From Paenibacillus sp. PAMC 26794 (GTDB taxonomy: Bacteria > Bacillota > Bacilli > Paenibacillales > Paenibacillaceae), in contig NZ_ANHX01000050.1 in the NCBI RefSeq assembly GCF_000316035.1, positions 1 to 62,959 on the forward strand: a stretch of 62,959 bases of DNA, in the 5' to 3' direction. Positions within the stretch are counted from its first letter, which is position 1, and the number at the start of each line of letters is the position of its first letter. The notes beneath the pieces are model-generated. The model was not told the DNA's origin and did no database searches. It was given only the letters and a program-made list of their open reading frames with translations. Shown here in pieces: positions 17,795 through 27,184 of this stretch. The translations under genes were made by a program, and so were the position numbers.

Positions 17795-18130
17795 ATGACA
17801 ACACAACGAAAACCACTGGGCTTCGGAACGCTATCTCTGCTCGTACTGACGATGGGCCTTGCTTTTAACTTTCCATGGGGCCAAGCAAATTTCATGATCA
17901 GTCATTACCTTTTCAACTTAATAAACATGCCTATTTATAGCAACGGAACTCAAGGACTACACATTCCTTTTGTAGTAGCAGCCCTCTTCTGGATTCCAGC
18001 CTTCTTGATTGCCAAAAAATATCGTGCGCATTTCGGTACCAGTGTATCTTATAACGTCGCCGGATTTATGTTGCTCTTGTGCATGATGGGGCCATTTATC
18101 CCCGTTATCGATTGGATGGTCAATGGTTAA
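17795..18130 (+). CDS. Small membrane protein of unknown function
   Basis: I do not recognise this 111-residue protein. It has three hydrophobic segments, approximately residues 10-27, 57-74 and 87-107, with a short extracellular or cytoplasmic loop containing IYSNGTQGLHIP. GGAGG lies a few bases before the ATG and a terminator follows closely, so it is a monocistronic gene. No function is proposed. Confidence 0.8.
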   Translation: MTTQRKPLGFGTLSLLVLTMGLAFNFPWGQANFMISHYLFNLINMPIYSNGTQGLHIPFVVAALFWIPAFLIAKKYRAHFGTSVSYNVAGFMLLLCMMGPFIPVIDWMVNG

Positions 18131-18137
18131 ACAATTA

Positions 18138-18175
18138 AAGCCAGCTCTCTATATCCCGAGGGCTGGCTTCTTTGC
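18138..18175 (+). terminator. Rho-independent terminator
   Basis: AAGCCAGC (18138-18145) pairs with GCTGGCTT (18162-18169), followed by CTTTGCTGCTTT. It lies seven bases after the stop of the small membrane protein gene. Confidence 0.75.
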
Positions 18176-18186
18176 TGCTTTACCAT

Positions 18187-18405
18187 ATAAGATGAATGGA
18201 ATTTTTACACCATAACGTAGAGTGCAGAACCAATCTGAAGAAGCGATAGCGTTCGCCTAAAGCTTTCTAAGAGAAAGCTGCATCGGAAGCATACGCTTAT
18301 CACCGGATTTCCCCCTATTAATATAGGGAATCAAGAAAATCAGGGGATAAGGGCGATCGGAAGATGGTACTGCACTCGGAGTACAACGGTGTAACCTTTT
18401 CACGT
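18187..18405 (+). repeat. Structured dispersed repeat, copy A
   Basis: This element of about 215 bp matches, base for base over most of its length, the reverse complement of 38276-38500. It contains an outer stem GAGTGCAG against CTGCACTC and a hairpin AGCTTTCT/AGAAAGCT. A long inner stem pairs CTTATC..CCGGATTT with AAATC..GGGGATAAG. It sits between the terminator of the small membrane protein gene and the end of mglC. It is probably a miniature mobile or RNA-encoding element. Confidence 0.75.
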
Positions 18406-18410
18406 TAATC

Positions 18411-19430
18411 TTATTTTTTCGCCATATACTTACGGATGTCAAAAGCCACCGCAGCAACAATGATCAATCCTTTGATAATCAACTGCCAGTATGGACTTAC
18501 ACCGATAAACGTTAGACCATAGTTAATGACCCCGAAGATCAGCACACCCGCCATCACCCCAGGTACCGTTCCAATACCTCCTGCCGTTGATACGCCACCT
18601 ACCACACATGCGGCAATCGCATCCAGCTCATACATGTTACCATAATTGTTTGTTGCTCCACCTGTGCGTGCTGCCTCAAGCACACCACCCAGGCCATACA
18701 GTGCACCCGCAATGGCATACAGCGCCACCAGGTTGCGAGCCACATGAATCCCGGATACATGCGCTGCCTGAATGTTGCCACCGATCGCGTACATGTTTTT
18801 ACCGAGACGTGTTTTGTTAAAGATCACCCAACAGATTAATGCCACCGCAATAGCAATGAGGACAATATACGGGATGGAATAACCCCCGCCCAGATCAATG
18901 TATCCAGAGCCAATGACAGTGAAGTCCGGTCGCAATCCTCCGATCGGCTGTGACTGATTGGGTTCCGTATCAAAATAAATGGAGTTCAGTCCGTACACGG
19001 CAACCATCGTACCCAACGTTGCGATAAAAGGAGGCACATGTAATTTGGCGACAATGAGTCCATTGACCAATCCCACAAACAGACCTGCGGTAATCCCGAC
19101 AAGGATCGGCAGACCCACCCATAAGTGGGGCAGATCGGGGAAGAAGCGATTGGCATATTCATCAATTTGCAACATCGATGCCGATACAACCGCTGTCAGA
19201 CCAACCACCCGTCCAGCGGATAGATCGACCCCGCCCGTGACAAGGATAAAGGCTGCACCGAGCGCAATAATGGCCCGTGTGGAGGACTGCTGTAAGATGT
19301 CCCGCAGTGTGGAGAAGGCCAGAAAATTCGGATCGGCAATCGCAATACCAATAATGAGCAGGATCAGTACGATAAAGATGGCGCGCTGTGTTACATATTG
19401 TTTCACTTGATTGATCATCTGTGTGTTCAT
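18411..19430 (-). CDS. mglC: Galactose/methylgalactoside ABC transporter permease
   Basis: This 339-residue permease of the RbsC/MglC family has about ten membrane segments. The conserved ALGAAFILVTGGVDLSAG lies near residue 56 and GRTGG-like ARTGGATNNYG near residue 240. It is the third gene of a transporter set whose binding protein and ATPase lie just upstream. The high similarity to MglC-type sequence suggests galactose or methyl-galactoside, but the true sugar is inferred. ATG follows GGAGGGAAACAG. Confidence 0.9.
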   Translation of the reverse strand: MNTQMINQVKQYVTQRAIFIVLILLIIGIAIADPNFLAFSTLRDILQQSSTRAIIALGAAFILVTGGVDLSAGRVVGLTAVVSASMLQIDEYANRFFPDLPHLWVGLPILVGITAGLFVGLVNGLIVAKLHVPPFIATLGTMVAVYGLNSIYFDTEPNQSQPIGGLRPDFTVIGSGYIDLGGGYSIPYIVLIAIAVALICWVIFNKTRLGKNMYAIGGNIQAAHVSGIHVARNLVALYAIAGALYGLGGVLEAARTGGATNNYGNMYELDAIAACVVGGVSTAGGIGTVPGVMAGVLIFGVINYGLTFIGVSPYWQLIIKGLIIVAAVAFDIRKYMAKK

Positions 19431-19445
19431 CTGTTTCCCTCCTGA

Positions 19446-20951
19446 CTAAGCCATCCGTTGCTGCGCGGCCAGCCTCATAATATCCTGCTCTGTTGCCTCG
19501 GCTCCGTCTAGGATTCCGGTGAGACGCCCTTCGCTCATCACCATAATGCGATCCGACATACCCAAAAGCTCAGGCATCTCTGAGCTAATCATGATAATGC
19601 TTTTGCCCTGACGAGCCAGTTCCGTAATAATGGTGTAAATCTCAAACTTGGCCCCTACATCGATTCCACGTGTCGGTTCATCCAGTAGCAGAATCTCCGG
19701 GTCGGTCAGCAACCAGCGCGCTAACAGAACTTTCTGTTGATTGCCGCCAGACAGGTTTCGAATCAGCGTGTTAACTGAAGGTGTTTTGGTTCTGAACTTC
19801 TGCGTCTGCTCACGTGCCTCTTCGCGGCCCTTTTTCTCGTCCAGCAAGCCCACGCGATTTCGGTAGCGCCCCAGACTGGCAATGATCGTGTTCTCATACA
19901 CCGACAACACCGGGAAGATTCCTGTGACTCTTCGTTCTTCCGTGAGCAACGCAATGTTATGACGCTTCGCTGCTGCGGGGGAATTAATCTTCACCTTGCG
20001 CCCATGAATCGAAATCGTACCTGAAGCGAGTCCGCGCAGTCCGAACAAGGACTCCATCAGTTCTGTCCGTTGTGCTCCAACCAAGCCGCCAATGCCGAGC
20101 ACTTCACCTTTTCGCAGCTCAAAGGATACATCACAAAACGATTTGGACTGATTCGATGTCAGACCCTCGGCTTTTAATATCACTTCACCGGGTACGTTTG
20201 TCCGTTCCGGGAAACGTTCGTCCAGATCACGGCCAACCATACGCGTAATGATCAGATCTGTCGTTAAATCAGCAGCATCCCAAGTCCCGACAACGAAGCC
20301 ATCACGCATGATTGTCACTTCATCCGAGATCGTCAGTATCTCCTCCATCTTGTGTGAAATATAGATAATGGATACGCCGCGACTGCGCAGTTCATTAATA
20401 ATAGCGAAGAGCTGTTCCACTTCCTTGCCTGTCAGGGAAGAAGTGGGCTCATCCATGACGATGACTTTGGATTGAAAAGAGACCGCCTTGGCAATTTCCA
20501 TGGATTGAATCTTGGAGACAGACAGTGTTCCTGCCTGAGCCTTCGGATCAATATCCAGGTTCAAGTCCTTGAACAGAGTCAGTGTATCGGTATACATCCG
20601 TTTCTCGTCCACCAGTATTCCCCTCATCGGAAAACGCCCCAGCCATATATTCTCCATCACCGGACGATGCGGGACCGGATTCAGTTCCTGATGAATCATG
20701 GATATGCCTTGCTGAAGTGCCGCTTTGGAATTCGGAATATCCACATCATTTCCTTCGATGCGTATCGTTCCTTCATCCGGGCGATACATGCCGAACAGAC
20801 ATTTCATCAGCGTGGATTTGCCCGCTCCATTCTCTCCCATCAAGGCGTGAACCGTTCCTGGTTTCACCTTCAACGTGACTTGACTTAGTGCCTGCACACC
20901 CGGAAACGCTTTGGAAACTCCATTCATCTCCAGCAGGTAAGGTGACTCCAT
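19446..20951 (-). CDS. mglA: Galactose/methylgalactoside ABC transporter ATPase
   Basis: This 501-residue ATPase with two fused nucleotide-binding domains is typical of the monosaccharide (CUT2) class. The first domain has Walker A GENGAGKSTL near residue 38, signature LSVSKIQSMEIAKA and Walker B KVIVMDEPTSSL. The second has a degenerate Walker A (GGLVGAQRTEL), signature LSGGNQQK and Walker B ILLLDEPTRGID. It energises MglC import. It lies 15 bp before mglC and about 75 bp after mglB. Confidence 0.93.
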   Translation of the reverse strand: MESPYLLEMNGVSKAFPGVQALSQVTLKVKPGTVHALMGENGAGKSTLMKCLFGMYRPDEGTIRIEGNDVDIPNSKAALQQGISMIHQELNPVPHRPVMENIWLGRFPMRGILVDEKRMYTDTLTLFKDLNLDIDPKAQAGTLSVSKIQSMEIAKAVSFQSKVIVMDEPTSSLTGKEVEQLFAIINELRSRGVSIIYISHKMEEILTISDEVTIMRDGFVVGTWDAADLTTDLIITRMVGRDLDERFPERTNVPGEVILKAEGLTSNQSKSFCDVSFELRKGEVLGIGGLVGAQRTELMESLFGLRGLASGTISIHGRKVKINSPAAAKRHNIALLTEERRVTGIFPVLSVYENTIIASLGRYRNRVGLLDEKKGREEAREQTQKFRTKTPSVNTLIRNLSGGNQQKVLLARWLLTDPEILLLDEPTRGIDVGAKFEIYTIITELARQGKSIIMISSEMPELLGMSDRIMVMSEGRLTGILDGAEATEQDIMRLAAQQRMA

Positions 20952-21025
20952 CTTGGTTCCTCCCTTCCATATGACCGGTAAAAAAGGGACGCTACCCGAA
21001 TGACGGACGTCCCTGTCTCGTGCTG

Positions 21026-22087
21026 TTATTGGGCGTCGGCAATGTTGTCTTTCGTAATCTTTTTGTATGCAATCCAGACGTATTTACCATCTGTAATATC
21101 GTATTTGGTATTTTCCTTCGTTGGTGTCTCACCTTTGGCAAGTACGGAAGCGAGTGCCACCGTGGCTGCACCCTGATTCTTGGCATCATTGAGCACCGTG
21201 CCCAGCATCGTGCCATCCTGTAGAGCCTGAATGGCTGGAGCTGTTGCATCCACACCTACCACCGGCATGGATTTGCCATCTTTGAAGTATCCAGCTGCTT
21301 TCAATGCCTCAATGGCTCCCAAGGCCATGTCATCATTGTTTGCGAGAACGGCTTCAATCTTGTCACCATGGGAAGCCAGGAACGCCTGCATTTTCTCCTG
21401 ACCTTTCACCCGATCCCACATCGCTGTGTCTTCCGCCAGCGCTTCCACTTCGATACCGGCATCCTGGATCGCCTGAACCGAATATTTGGTCCGAAGCTCT
21501 GCATCCTGGTGACCTGGTTCCCCTTTCAGCATGACGTATTGCAGTTTGCCATCACCGTTTTTGTCCGCTCCCGGATGTGCTTTCCAGTAATCCACAATCA
21601 GCTGTCCAGAGATTGTACCGGACTCCTCTGCTTTTGCTCCTACGTAGTACACTTTATCCCATTTGTTCATATCTTCAGCTACTGGCTCACGGTTGAGGAA
21701 TACCACTGGAATGTTCGCTGCCTTGGCCTTATCAATGATGACACCTGCCGCCGTCCGGTCCACCGGGTTCACGGCCATTGCATTGTATTTCTTGGACACA
21801 AACAGATCCACTTTCTCATTCTGGGTCGGCTGTGCATTCTGGCTATCCACGATATCCAGAGTCGCAATGCCTTCGGCTGCTGTGTTCATCGCATTACGCA
21901 CGCCCGTCATGAATGTATCGTCAAATTTGTAGATGGCAACACCAATCTTGGGCGTTTCCGTACCGGCTGCTGTCTGGCCTCCTGTATCTGTTCCCGTACT
22001 TCCACCTGCGCTGTCTCCGCCGCTGCTACACCCCGCCGCCACAACCATACATGCCGTAATCAACAGTGTCATCCATGTTTTCTTCAT
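21026..22087 (-). CDS. mglB: Galactose/glucose-binding lipoprotein
   Basis: This 353-residue substrate-binding protein has a lipoprotein signal peptide, with lipobox VAAGC and lipidated Cys at residue 20, and a Gly/Ser/Thr-rich tether. The mature part is a type I periplasmic-binding fold, with VGVAIYKFDDTFM-like start, NNDDMALGAIEALKAAGY and PVVGVDAT, as in galactose-binding MglB including the calcium-loop region. It begins the mglBAC transport genes. A cre-like site lies 51 bp upstream. Confidence 0.9.
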   Translation of the reverse strand: MKKTWMTLLITACMVVAAGCSSGGDSAGGSTGTDTGGQTAAGTETPKIGVAIYKFDDTFMTGVRNAMNTAAEGIATLDIVDSQNAQPTQNEKVDLFVSKKYNAMAVNPVDRTAAGVIIDKAKAANIPVVFLNREPVAEDMNKWDKVYYVGAKAEESGTISGQLIVDYWKAHPGADKNGDGKLQYVMLKGEPGHQDAELRTKYSVQAIQDAGIEVEALAEDTAMWDRVKGQEKMQAFLASHGDKIEAVLANNDDMALGAIEALKAAGYFKDGKSMPVVGVDATAPAIQALQDGTMLGTVLNDAKNQGAATVALASVLAKGETPTKENTKYDITDGKYVWIAYKKITKDNIADAQ

Positions 22088-22137
22088 ATCCTAATGACCT
22101 CCCCCAAGTTCATTCGGCTTCACCGATGTCTTTATTA

Positions 22138-22151
22138 TGAAAGGGTTTACA
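22138..22151. promoter_or_regulatory. cre-like site upstream of mglB
   Basis: TGAAAGGGTTTACA matches the Bacillus CcpA site consensus TGNAANCGNTNNCA at all fixed positions except one (G for C at position 7). It lies 51 bp upstream of mglB, in the only sizeable gap of the operon, so CcpA-mediated glucose repression is plausible. Confidence 0.5.
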
Positions 22152-22260
22152 TTAAATTCGAATACAATATCTTCACCTGTTCTATCGAAATCTTCCTCAA
22201 GTTAACAGACACCTTAATTCTTCATTCATTATTCGTTCCGGCATTCGTTCCAGCATTGGT

Positions 22261-23439
22261 TCATTGTACAAAAGGAAACAACAGCTTCTGGTTATCCATC
22301 CAGAACATATTGTCTGTACTAACCAGCTTGGTCTCAAGTAACACTCTCGCTTGCACCTGTTGATTGTTCAGCCGCGCAACGGCTTGATTCAATCCCAGAT
22401 AACCTGCACTGTATCCATTCTGGACGATGAGATGATCAAAGACCCCTTCTTGCAATTGCTCCAGTTGCTGTTGTTCACTGCCGAATCCAACAATCCTTAC
22501 CTTGTCCGCAGATTTGCGTCGATTCAGTTCATCGGCTGCTCCCAGAGAAGCAGGTTCCTGAAGAGTAATGAAGCCATCCACCTCCTGCTGGTCCAGCAAT
22601 TGCTTCGCACTCTGCCAACATCCATCCCGTGTATTACATATCGATTTGGGTTCCACTTGAATATCAGGATACTGTACCAAGGCTTCCATAACTCCCTGCT
22701 CTCTCTGAATCAGACCAGTATTAAGAGGATCGGGGCCCAATAAAGCCACATGCCCTTTCCCTTCCAGAAGCTCCGCCATAGCCTGGCCGGCCTGTCTTCC
22801 CGCCTCAACATTATCCATCGAGATGAAACTGGTGATGCCTTTCACGGGAAATTCATCGTTAAGCACAATGACAGGAACAATGGTCCCATCGGAATTTGTT
22901 GTCTGTGCCTCCTGAATGATGTCACTAAGGGCCTTCTCACTTAGGGGATCAACCAATAGAGCTGATGCCCCCTGCTTCAGAGCCGATGCGGCGGCCCCCA
23001 CTTGAGCCTGCTCTCGCGCACTACGAGACAACGTTTGGCTGTTGATATTTGCCTGTTTGACCTGCATCTGACTTCCAGCAGAGTCCAGAATGGCAGGCGT
23101 GTACACATCACCATCGGAAGGGTATGCTTCCACGGTAATCAGTTCGGCTCCGTTCTCTTTGGCAGCCGCTTCGGCGCCAAGCCAGATAGCTTCCGCAAGT
23201 TCCCCTGTCCCAGCTGGCGTAATCAGCGCGATACGTGGCGGTACTGCCGTAGCATCGGGACTCGATAAGCCACAGGCGCTGCATATGAGCAGACAGCAGC
23301 TTGCAGCTGTCTGGGTTACTAACCGACGTTTCCGGATTCCAGGAAAGCTCGCAGCAACCTTTTTCCAAAACGTACGAATGTATGACCCTACAACTCTGTG
23401 GCTGTGGATATCGCTCCTATTCTCCTTATTGTCCGTCAT
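22261..23439 (-). CDS. SBP-like extracellular sugar sensor
   Basis: This protein of about 392 residues has a positively charged N-terminus, a hydrophobic segment with Cys residues (about 42-60, ICSACG lipobox-like) and a type I periplasmic-binding domain. It differs strongly from MglB and directly follows a YesM-type kinase, overlapping its stop by 14 bp. In XylFII-LytS-YesN and related systems such a protein senses the sugar for the kinase rather than feeding the transporter, and the same role is inferred here. I use ATG 23439, preceded by GGAGG, not the longer frame. Confidence 0.82.
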   Translation of the reverse strand: MTDNKENRSDIHSHRVVGSYIRTFWKKVAASFPGIRKRRLVTQTAASCCLLICSACGLSSPDATAVPPRIALITPAGTGELAEAIWLGAEAAAKENGAELITVEAYPSDGDVYTPAILDSAGSQMQVKQANINSQTLSRSAREQAQVGAAASALKQGASALLVDPLSEKALSDIIQEAQTTNSDGTIVPVIVLNDEFPVKGITSFISMDNVEAGRQAGQAMAELLEGKGHVALLGPDPLNTGLIQREQGVMEALVQYPDIQVEPKSICNTRDGCWQSAKQLLDQQEVDGFITLQEPASLGAADELNRRKSADKVRIVGFGSEQQQLEQLQEGVFDHLIVQNGYSAGYLGLNQAVARLNNQQVQARVLLETKLVSTDNMFWMDNQKLLFPFVQ

Positions 23440-25243
23440 TAGGATCGCCCTCCTTCTGCTGCGATTGAATGGGAATCCGAACCCAGACCGTGGTGCCTTC
23501 TTCCAGCTCACTTGCAAATTCAAGTCCGAAGCCCTCCCCATAATAGAGCCGGATTCGGTCATGTACGTTGCGTACAGCTACGCCGGAGCCTGCACCGCTT
23601 TTAACAACCGGACTACCACTCAATAATCCCGACATTTGTTCTTCCGTCATGCCGACCCCATTATCTGTAATGCGAAACACCAGCTTGTTGTCCTCACGAT
23701 AAACATCAACCTCAATACTTCCTTCGTCCATGTGGTACTCGATGCCATGAACAATGGCGTTCTCAATCAGGGGTTGCAGCACCAGCTTCAATGTCAGGCA
23801 ATCCAGAAGCGTATCATCGGCCTTAATCGTAAAGTTGAATTTGCGCTTGAACCTCATCTGCTGGATCGTCAAATAATGCTGCGCATGCTCCAGCTCTTCC
23901 CTGATCGTGATAATCGTTTTACCTTGACTAAGACTGATGCGGAACAGGCGAGAGAGAGACGTGATCATCGTGATCACTTCCTCATTGCGGCTCATACCTA
24001 CCATGCGCACCACTGAATTCAGCGTATTGTACAAAAAATGAGGATTGATCTGGGCCTGCAAGGCTTCCAGCTCCAGACGCCGCTTCTGCTCCTGTTCATG
24101 GATAATCTCATCCATCAAGGTTCGGATTTTATTGACCATCAGGTTGAAGCGACGGGATAGTCGTTCCACCTCCAGCGGCCCTTCAATAGGCAACTCCACG
24201 TTGAAATCCCCGCGCTCCACGGCCTTCATCTTGCGCTCCATTCGCCGGATTGGGCGAGTGAGACTGGAGGATAAGAACAGCGAGACAAGAATGACCAGCA
24301 CCAGTACAACGACCAATACACGAATGAGATATCCGTTCACTTCCTGACGCGTTGTCATAATCTCATCCAGATAGGCAACACCGACGATTTTCCACCCGAT
24401 ATTGGCAACGGACTTTACGGTATTCAGCCTTTTCTGCCCATCCGCTTCATCTTCGTAACTGCCGGAAGCCACCAAAGCCTGTTCGATATTCTCGCTTTTG
24501 AGTCCCATATACATCAATTGCTGCTGCGGATGGTACACGATATTTCCCGCACTCTCATCGATGATATAGACATATCCCCGTTGCCCCAGACTGACCCGGC
24601 GGCTCAGTTCATCCATCTGTTTGAAATTGATATCGACCAGCAGGATAACCTGCCGTTCCTGACCATTTTGCCGTATCGTTATGCCTTTGCTCATGGAAAC
24701 GACCCATTTGTATGGGCCTGTGTACATGTTCTGAATATGAGGTAACGAAAAACTCAGGTGATCCGGCACACGAAGCGCAGACTGAAACCACCCTTGCTGT
24801 GTCACATGGGCACTCGGTTTTAATTCGGCTGTAGGTCGGTTTTTGAGCAATTTCCCCGTGGAATCAAGTAGAGTAATCGAGATGATATCTTCACGACTGC
24901 TGAGCAGTATGTCAAGCTGTTTGTCCACTAGTTCCCCTTCCCATGTCCCGTCACGCAGCATGTGTTCCTCAATGGCACGGTACAGATGCGACATACTGCG
25001 GACGTAATCCTCCAGGTTATAACTGACCTGATCCACAATCTGTCTCGTCGTCAGTTCCGCACTTCGCTCGGCAGCCTGCGTGAACTTGTCATGCAGAAGC
25101 ATCGCCATGATGGTCAGCACCAAGACGATGAAGACGGAAAAGGACCATGTAATAATAAACCGGATACTGCTGACTCTGGACGAACGCAGACGAGAGCGTA
25201 ATTGAGGTTCCATGGACTTCACCCATCTGGACGAAAACTTCAT
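23426..25243 (-). CDS. YesM-type sensor histidine kinase
   Basis: This 605-residue kinase has a membrane segment at about residues 28-50, an extracellular Cache-like sensor domain (about 55-290), a second membrane segment (about 303-328) and a HAMP domain with TRPIRRMERK. The His_kinase motif is NPHFLYNTLNSVVRM with the phospho-accepting His near residue 401. A C-terminal ATPase domain has ENAIVHG and DNGVGM. It overlaps the response regulator stop as ATGA and the next gene's start. It should phosphorylate the adjacent YesN-type regulator. Confidence 0.93.
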   Translation of the reverse strand: MKFSSRWVKSMEPQLRSRLRSSRVSSIRFIITWSFSVFIVLVLTIMAMLLHDKFTQAAERSAELTTRQIVDQVSYNLEDYVRSMSHLYRAIEEHMLRDGTWEGELVDKQLDILLSSREDIISITLLDSTGKLLKNRPTAELKPSAHVTQQGWFQSALRVPDHLSFSLPHIQNMYTGPYKWVVSMSKGITIRQNGQERQVILLVDINFKQMDELSRRVSLGQRGYVYIIDESAGNIVYHPQQQLMYMGLKSENIEQALVASGSYEDEADGQKRLNTVKSVANIGWKIVGVAYLDEIMTTRQEVNGYLIRVLVVVLVLVILVSLFLSSSLTRPIRRMERKMKAVERGDFNVELPIEGPLEVERLSRRFNLMVNKIRTLMDEIIHEQEQKRRLELEALQAQINPHFLYNTLNSVVRMVGMSRNEEVITMITSLSRLFRISLSQGKTIITIREELEHAQHYLTIQQMRFKRKFNFTIKADDTLLDCLTLKLVLQPLIENAIVHGIEYHMDEGSIEVDVYREDNKLVFRITDNGVGMTEEQMSGLLSGSPVVKSGAGSGVAVRNVHDRIRLYYGEGFGLEFASELEEGTTVWVRIPIQSQQKEGDPNDGQ

Positions 25244-26847
25244 CGGATTGAACCTTCACTTGCCGCCTGGGAAGCCTGTTTACGGTATTCTTTCGGCGAG
25301 ACACCAATATGTTTTTTGAAACAAAAACTGAAGTAATTGGGTTCGGCAAAGCCAACCTGCTCCGCAATCTCAAACGACTTCAGCTCTGTCGAGCGAAGCA
25401 GTTCACGCGCTGCCTCCATTCGGATCTGCATCAGGTACTGCAGGAAGGTAAGTTGCACTTCTTTTTTGAAAATGCCACAAAAATAACCGGAGCTGATATG
25501 CAAATGCCCGCACACCTTCTGAATAGATAGGTCCGGGTCGGCATAATGCTCTTTCGTGAAGACTAACGCCTGCTCGACAATATCTTTGTATACATGCTGG
25601 CGACCGCTGGCAATGCGATGTTGCACGAGTAGACAGACTTCCTGTACCTTCTTCTGTGCCTCAGTAAGTCCCGGCAGTCGGAACAAATCCGCATACAACT
25701 GGAACCCTGCACCAAATATGTCTTCCATCGCTTCTCCTGATGCCTGTGCTGCCTTCCATACTGTTGTTAATACTTCAATTAAATAGAGCTGAATATCACT
25801 TCGCCCGTGTTCCACTGTAATTTCCCGGAAAATGATCGCCAGTGCTTCCTCCAGCTCTGCTTGTGTCCCCGCCTTCAGGCAACGTGTCAGCGTCTGCTGC
25901 TTCAATTCGTCAAACCGCAGCTTGCCCGCCGTCTGTCGCTCCACGTCCGCAATGTATATGATTGAATCTGTCCCGGGCACAAGCCGATAATCCAACGCCA
26001 GCAGGGCATCTTCATAGGCATGATTCACATCCGCAAGTGTATCGACAATCTGACCAGATCCCACCGTAGCCGGGATACGTAAATAGTGGTTGATGCTGCG
26101 CATCACATTTTCCAATGCCTTCTGTTGCCGCTTCGCTCCATCTGTACCGCCCGAGCGATCCACATAGAGCAGGACAATCGTCTCCTGATGCATAAAGGCA
26201 TGACCCGCCCCATGCTCCGCCCAGACTTCTGCCGCAATGTTAAGTGCAGCAAAGCGTTTCAGTTCAGCATCTCCTTCCATGTGCAGTGTCAATACGGACA
26301 CACCATAGCGTTCTCCTGTCAGATCCAATCCGCATTCTTTGGCTTTACTATGAATATATGTCGAGGATTTCTGCCGATGGAGCAAGGTCGCCATCAGATC
26401 TGCCTGTAATAAAGGCAAACTGGTATGATAGTGCTCACGCAGCTGCTGTATATCTTCACGCTCAGCCACTTCAGACGCCATCTGGGCGCGCAGTCTTGTG
26501 AGCAGTTCGATGAGATGTCCTGCCGAGAAAGGCTTCAGCAGATATTCATCCACACTTAACGAGATGGCTTGCCTCGCATAATCAAATTCATCATAACCAG
26601 TCAAAATGACCACCTTTACGAGTGGATTACGTTTCCTCAATCTTTGTGCGAGTTCCAGACCATTCATGAATGGCATGCTGATATCCGTCACCACAATGTC
26701 CGGCTCTACCCTCTCCGCCATCTCCAATGCTTCCCGCCCATTCTCAGCCAAACCGACTATCCGCAGATCGAGCGCTTCCCAATCGACCTCTACAACAAGT
26801 CCTTCACGCACATCTTCTTCATCATCCACCAGCAGTACCCGGTACAC
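25240..26847 (-). CDS. YesN-type response regulator with AraC DNA-binding domain
   Basis: This 535-residue regulator has a receiver domain at residues 1-120, with the phospho-acceptor Asp in VVTDISMP near residue 55 and Lys in LLKPF near 105. A long linker region follows, and a C-terminal AraC helix-turn-helix pair (about 425-525) contains SFEIAEQVGFAEPNYFSFCF. The start is GTG 26847, preceded by GGAGG. It heads the minus-strand unit regulator-kinase-sensor-mglBAC, which it presumably activates. Confidence 0.93.
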   Translation of the reverse strand: MYRVLLVDDEEDVREGLVVEVDWEALDLRIVGLAENGREALEMAERVEPDIVVTDISMPFMNGLELAQRLRKRNPLVKVVILTGYDEFDYARQAISLSVDEYLLKPFSAGHLIELLTRLRAQMASEVAEREDIQQLREHYHTSLPLLQADLMATLLHRQKSSTYIHSKAKECGLDLTGERYGVSVLTLHMEGDAELKRFAALNIAAEVWAEHGAGHAFMHQETIVLLYVDRSGGTDGAKRQQKALENVMRSINHYLRIPATVGSGQIVDTLADVNHAYEDALLALDYRLVPGTDSIIYIADVERQTAGKLRFDELKQQTLTRCLKAGTQAELEEALAIIFREITVEHGRSDIQLYLIEVLTTVWKAAQASGEAMEDIFGAGFQLYADLFRLPGLTEAQKKVQEVCLLVQHRIASGRQHVYKDIVEQALVFTKEHYADPDLSIQKVCGHLHISSGYFCGIFKKEVQLTFLQYLMQIRMEAARELLRSTELKSFEIAEQVGFAEPNYFSFCFKKHIGVSPKEYRKQASQAASEGSIR

Positions 26848-27184
26848 GTTTGGATTCCTCCCTTTTGATGACGGCCTTATGCCCTATCAACAAATATATA
26901 TGTAGCATTGTGAATCATTTGATTTCTTATTGCTCACCGAATTGAAGCAAAATGCATAGGCTCATGTTGATCTGTTCCAAGGTGGCCATCATAATATACA
27001 ATATTATCAGGGATATGTAATCGCTTTCTTTATTAGAGGTAAGGCAACCCTGTCGGGCAGTGCCTAAGTGAAATGTGAAGGATCGTATATGAATGCTAAA
27101 GGTAGGTTAAAGTAATACAAACACGGAAAATTTCGAAGTACTTCTAATAAGAGGTGTTTTGATTGTGATTATAATTCAGATTCT
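26848..27184. other. Intergenic region with stem-loop at 27043-27066
   Basis: This 337-bp region separates the YesN-type regulator start from the end of the recombinase gene and should hold the regulator's promoter. A compact stem-loop, AGGCA-A-CCC against GGG-CAG-TGCCT, lies at 27043-27066 without a T run. I cannot match it to a known RNA family. Confidence 0.35.

Noticed and set aside
27043..27066. Cyclic-di-GMP riboswitch
   Set aside because: The hairpin lacks the conserved core sequences of the GEMM class.
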